DNA from: DASUBN01 sp035465695
GTDB lineage: Bacteria; Pseudomonadota; Gammaproteobacteria; Natronospirales; REEB76
DNA length: 6,774 nucleotides
Assembly (NCBI GenBank): GCA_035465695.1
Contig: DATIVR010000155.1
Span: 1 to 6,774 of the forward strand
Reading direction: 5' to 3'
Shown here: positions 4,425 to 6,774 of the stretch, one piece after another
How the letters are laid out: every line of letters starts with the position of its first letter
How positions within the stretch are numbered: the first letter of the stretch is position 1
The notes under the pieces: generated by a model
The model's input: the letters and a program-made list of their open reading frames with translations, nothing else
Databases searched by the model: none
Told to the model about the DNA's origin: nothing
Translations under genes and position numbers: made by a program

Positions 4425-6774
4425 TGGACAAGCAAGACAACAACGCACCCGATTACAAGCACACCCTGAACCTGCCCCGCACGGACTTCCCCATGAAGGC
4501 GAACCTGCCGGGGCGGGAGCCGGAGTGGCTGAAGCGCTGGGCCGACGAAGACCTGTACGGCAAGATCCGCCAGGCGCGCGCCGGCAAGCCGCGCTACATC
4601 CTGCAGGACGGTCCGCCCTACGCCAACGGCGACATCCATCTGGGCCATGCCGTGAACAAGGTCCTGAAGGACATCGTGGTGAAGTCCCACTCGATGGATG
4701 GCTTCGACTCGCCGTACGTGCCGGGCTGGGACTGCCATGGCCTGCCCATCGAACTGCAGGTGGAGAAGAAGATCGGCAAGGCGGGCCAGAAGGTGGACGC
4801 CCGGACGTTCCGCGCCGCCTGCCGTGACTACGCCAAGGAACAAGTCTCGCGCCAGCGGGAGGATTTCAAGCGCCTGGGCATCCTGGGAGCCTGGGATGAG
4901 CCTTACCTGACCATGAACTTCCATTACGAGGCGGACCAACTGCGGGCGCTCTCGGAAGTGATCAAGCGCGGCCACCTATATAAAGGACTGAAGCCGGTCT
5001 ACTGGTGCCTGGACTGCGGTTCGGCGTTGGCCGAGGCCGAGGTGGAGTACGAGGACAAGACTTCTCCGGCCATCGACGTGCGGTTCAAAGCCGCGGACGA
5101 GGCCGACCTGCTGAAGCGGATCAGGGGCGCGACGGGCGCCGGGCCGGTATCGGTGCCCATCTGGACCACCACGCCCTGGACCTTGCCTGCCAACCAGGCG
5201 GTGGCACTGAACGGCGAGATCGAATACGCGCTGGTGCAGTTCGACTTGGGCCACGGCCCGGAACGGCTGGTGCTGGCGAAGCCCATGGTCGAAGGCGTGA
5301 TGCAGCGCTGGAAAGTGGCGGACTACACGCTGGTGGGCCAGGCGCTGGGCAAGGACCTGGAAGGCGCGATGCTGCGGCATCCGTTCTATGCGCGCTCGGT
5401 GCCGGTGGTGCTGGGTGAGCATGTGACCCTGGACGCGGGCACCGGCGCGGTGCACACGGCGCCGGCCCACGGACAGGAAGACTTCGCGGTAGGCATGCAG
5501 TACAAGCTGCCTATCGAGAACCCGGTGGACAGCCAGGGCGTGTACCTGCCCAACACGGAACTGGTGGCCGGGCAGCACGTGTTCAAGGCGAACGACCACA
5601 TCGTGAAGGTGCTCATGGAACAGGGCACGCTGCTGCACCACGAGCCCTACCGCCACAGCTATCCCCATTGCTGGCGCCACAAGACGCCGGTGATCTTCCG
5701 TGCCACGCCGCAGTGGTTCATCGGCATGGACCATAACGGCCTGCGCCAGCATGCGATGGGCGAGATCAAGAAGGTGAAGTGGATCCCGGACTGGGGCCAG
5801 AACCGCATCGAGGCCATGGTGGCGAATCGCCCGGACTGGTGCATCTCGCGCCAGCGCACCTGGGGCGTGCCCATCGCGCTCTTCGTCCACAAAGTGAGCG
5901 GCGAACTGCATCCGCGCACCGCGGAATTGCTGGAGACGGTCGCCAAGGGCGTGGAGCAGGAAGGCATCGATTTCTGGTTCTCACGCGAGGGCGCCGACTT
6001 CCTGGGCGACGAGGCCAAGGACTACGACAAGGTGAAGGACATCCTGGACGTGTGGTTCGACTCCGGGGTGGTGCATTACTGCGTGGGCGAGAAGCGGCTG
6101 GGGATCGCGCCGGACCAGAAGGCGGACATCTACCTGGAAGGCTCGGACCAGCATCGGGGTTGGTTCCAGTCCTCGCTGCTCACCTCCGTGGCGATCCGCG
6201 GCAAGGCGCCCTTCAAGGACGTGCTCACCCACGGGTTCACCGTGGATGAACAAGGCCGCAAGATGTCCAAGTCCATCGGCAACGTGGTGGTGCCGCAGAA
6301 GGTGATCGCATCCCTGGGCGCCGACGTGCTGCGGCTGTGGGTGGCATCCACCGATTACAGCGGCGAGCTCACGGTCTCGGACAACATCCTGAAGCACAAC
6401 GCCGAGGCCTACCGGAAGATGCGCAACACCGTGCGCTATCTGCTGGCCAACCTCTATGACTTCGATCCGGCGCAACACCTGCTGCCGCCGGACAGGATGC
6501 TGGCGCTGGACCTGTGGCTGGTGGAACGCGCCCGGCAACTGCAGAGAGAGATCGTGCAGTGCTATGAGGACTACCAGTACCACCTCATCTACCAGAAGCT
6601 CTATGGCTTCTGCGTGGTGGACCTCTCCAGCTTCTATCTGGACGTGATCAAGGACCGGGAATACACCACCCAGGCGGACAGCGTGGCGCGGCGTTCCTGC
6701 CAGACCGCGCTCTACCACGTGGCGGAGGCCATGGTGCGCTGGTTGGCGCCGATCCTGAGCTTCACCTCGGAGGA
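4424..6774 (+). CDS. ileS: Isoleucyl-tRNA synthetase, N-terminal about 783 residues (3' end outside window)
   Basis: This class I aminoacyl-tRNA synthetase charges tRNA-Ile and edits misactivated valine. The frame from ATG 4424 is open to the window edge. It covers about 783 of an expected 930-940 residues, so part of the anticodon-binding region and the C-terminal zinc-binding end are missing. The signature PYANGDIHLGH contains the HIGH-type motif HLGH (72-75). The CP1 editing domain shows WTTTPWTLPAN (247-257) and GTGAVHTAPAHGQEDF (339-354), with D353 at the position of the editing aspartate of E. coli. DVWFDSG, YLEGSDQHRGWF and KMSKS (613-617) follow, then the helical anticodon domain ending at WLAPILSFTSEE. 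It resembles the E. coli-type enzyme throughout. The N-terminus (DYKHTLNLPRTDFPM) aligns with E. coli after about 8 extra residues. The only upstream Shine-Dalgarno-like stretch is AAGAAAG in the ribF end, so expression probably relies on coupling to ribF through the TGATG overlap. Confidence 0.98.
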   Translation, partial: MDKQDNNAPDYKHTLNLPRTDFPMKANLPGREPEWLKRWADEDLYGKIRQARAGKPRYILQDGPPYANGDIHLGHAVNKVLKDIVVKSHSMDGFDSPYVPGWDCHGLPIELQVEKKIGKAGQKVDARTFRAACRDYAKEQVSRQREDFKRLGILGAWDEPYLTMNFHYEADQLRALSEVIKRGHLYKGLKPVYWCLDCGSALAEAEVEYEDKTSPAIDVRFKAADEADLLKRIRGATGAGPVSVPIWTTTPWTLPANQAVALNGEIEYALVQFDLGHGPERLVLAKPMVEGVMQRWKVADYTLVGQALGKDLEGAMLRHPFYARSVPVVLGEHVTLDAGTGAVHTAPAHGQEDFAVGMQYKLPIENPVDSQGVYLPNTELVAGQHVFKANDHIVKVLMEQGTLLHHEPYRHSYPHCWRHKTPVIFRATPQWFIGMDHNGLRQHAMGEIKKVKWIPDWGQNRIEAMVANRPDWCISRQRTWGVPIALFVHKVSGELHPRTAELLETVAKGVEQEGIDFWFSREGADFLGDEAKDYDKVKDILDVWFDSGVVHYCVGEKRLGIAPDQKADIYLEGSDQHRGWFQSSLLTSVAIRGKAPFKDVLTHGFTVDEQGRKMSKSIGNVVVPQKVIASLGADVLRLWVASTDYSGELTVSDNILKHNAEAYRKMRNTVRYLLANLYDFDPAQHLLPPDRMLALDLWLVERARQLQREIVQCYEDYQYHLIYQKLYGFCVVDLSSFYLDVIKDREYTTQADSVARRSCQTALYHVAEAMVRWLAPILSFTSE

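Noticed and set aside
3720..6718. Series of long minus-strand open frames (3720-4448, 4280-4975, 4976-5911, 5981-6718) opposite ribF and ileS
   Set aside because: All have the same His/Arg/Gln/Val-rich composition as a codon-bias shadow, they overlap each other, and conserved RibF and IleS occupy the other strand.
1..6774. A hidden defence, mobile or otherwise novel system
   Set aside because: Every coding stretch is a recognised core gene or a secreted DUF2059 protein. The longest stretch without a gene is 212 bp, and I saw no direct repeats, integrase, transposase, CRISPR or tRNA signatures.

Overview
The window is ordinary high-G+C chromosomal DNA (roughly 60-65% by eye), densely packed with core housekeeping genes. 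The proteins read as gammaproteobacterial: an E. coli-like IleS, an S20 that starts with UUG, and the order rpsT <-> murJ-ribF-ileS, with obgE nearby. This is the arrangement known from Pseudomonas- and Xanthomonas-type genomes. The sequence alone does not fix the genus. I see no mobile element, phage gene, tRNA, rRNA, CRISPR array or foreign-looking island.

Layout from left to right. The 3' part of obgE (+), carrying the whole GTPase domain, ends in a perfect 13-bp hairpin terminator. That terminator also serves the convergent gene, a secreted DUF2059 protein (-). Next comes rpsT (-, ribosomal protein S20, TTG start), whose own terminator lies between it and the DUF2059 gene. The 212-bp region 1669-1880 is divergent. 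It holds a well-formed sigma70-type rpsT promoter pointing left and a much weaker candidate promoter for the rightward operon. That operon is murJ (lipid II flippase), ribF (riboflavin kinase/FAD synthetase) and ileS (isoleucyl-tRNA synthetase). ileS is open to the window edge and lacks only its C-terminal part. Spacing is tight: 12 nt between murJ and ribF, and a 1-nt TGATG overlap between ribF and ileS.

Functionally, obgE and rpsT serve ribosome assembly, ileS serves translation, ribF makes FMN and FAD, and murJ serves cell-wall synthesis. The genes are linked by growth-related demand rather than by one pathway. I found no new system. The points worth a second look are regulatory or small: an inverted repeat on the rpsT -35 box, a DUF2059 gene with no visible promoter of its own behind the rpsT terminator, a self-complementary stretch beside the weak murJ ribosome-binding site, and altered residues in conserved motifs of RibF and MurJ.
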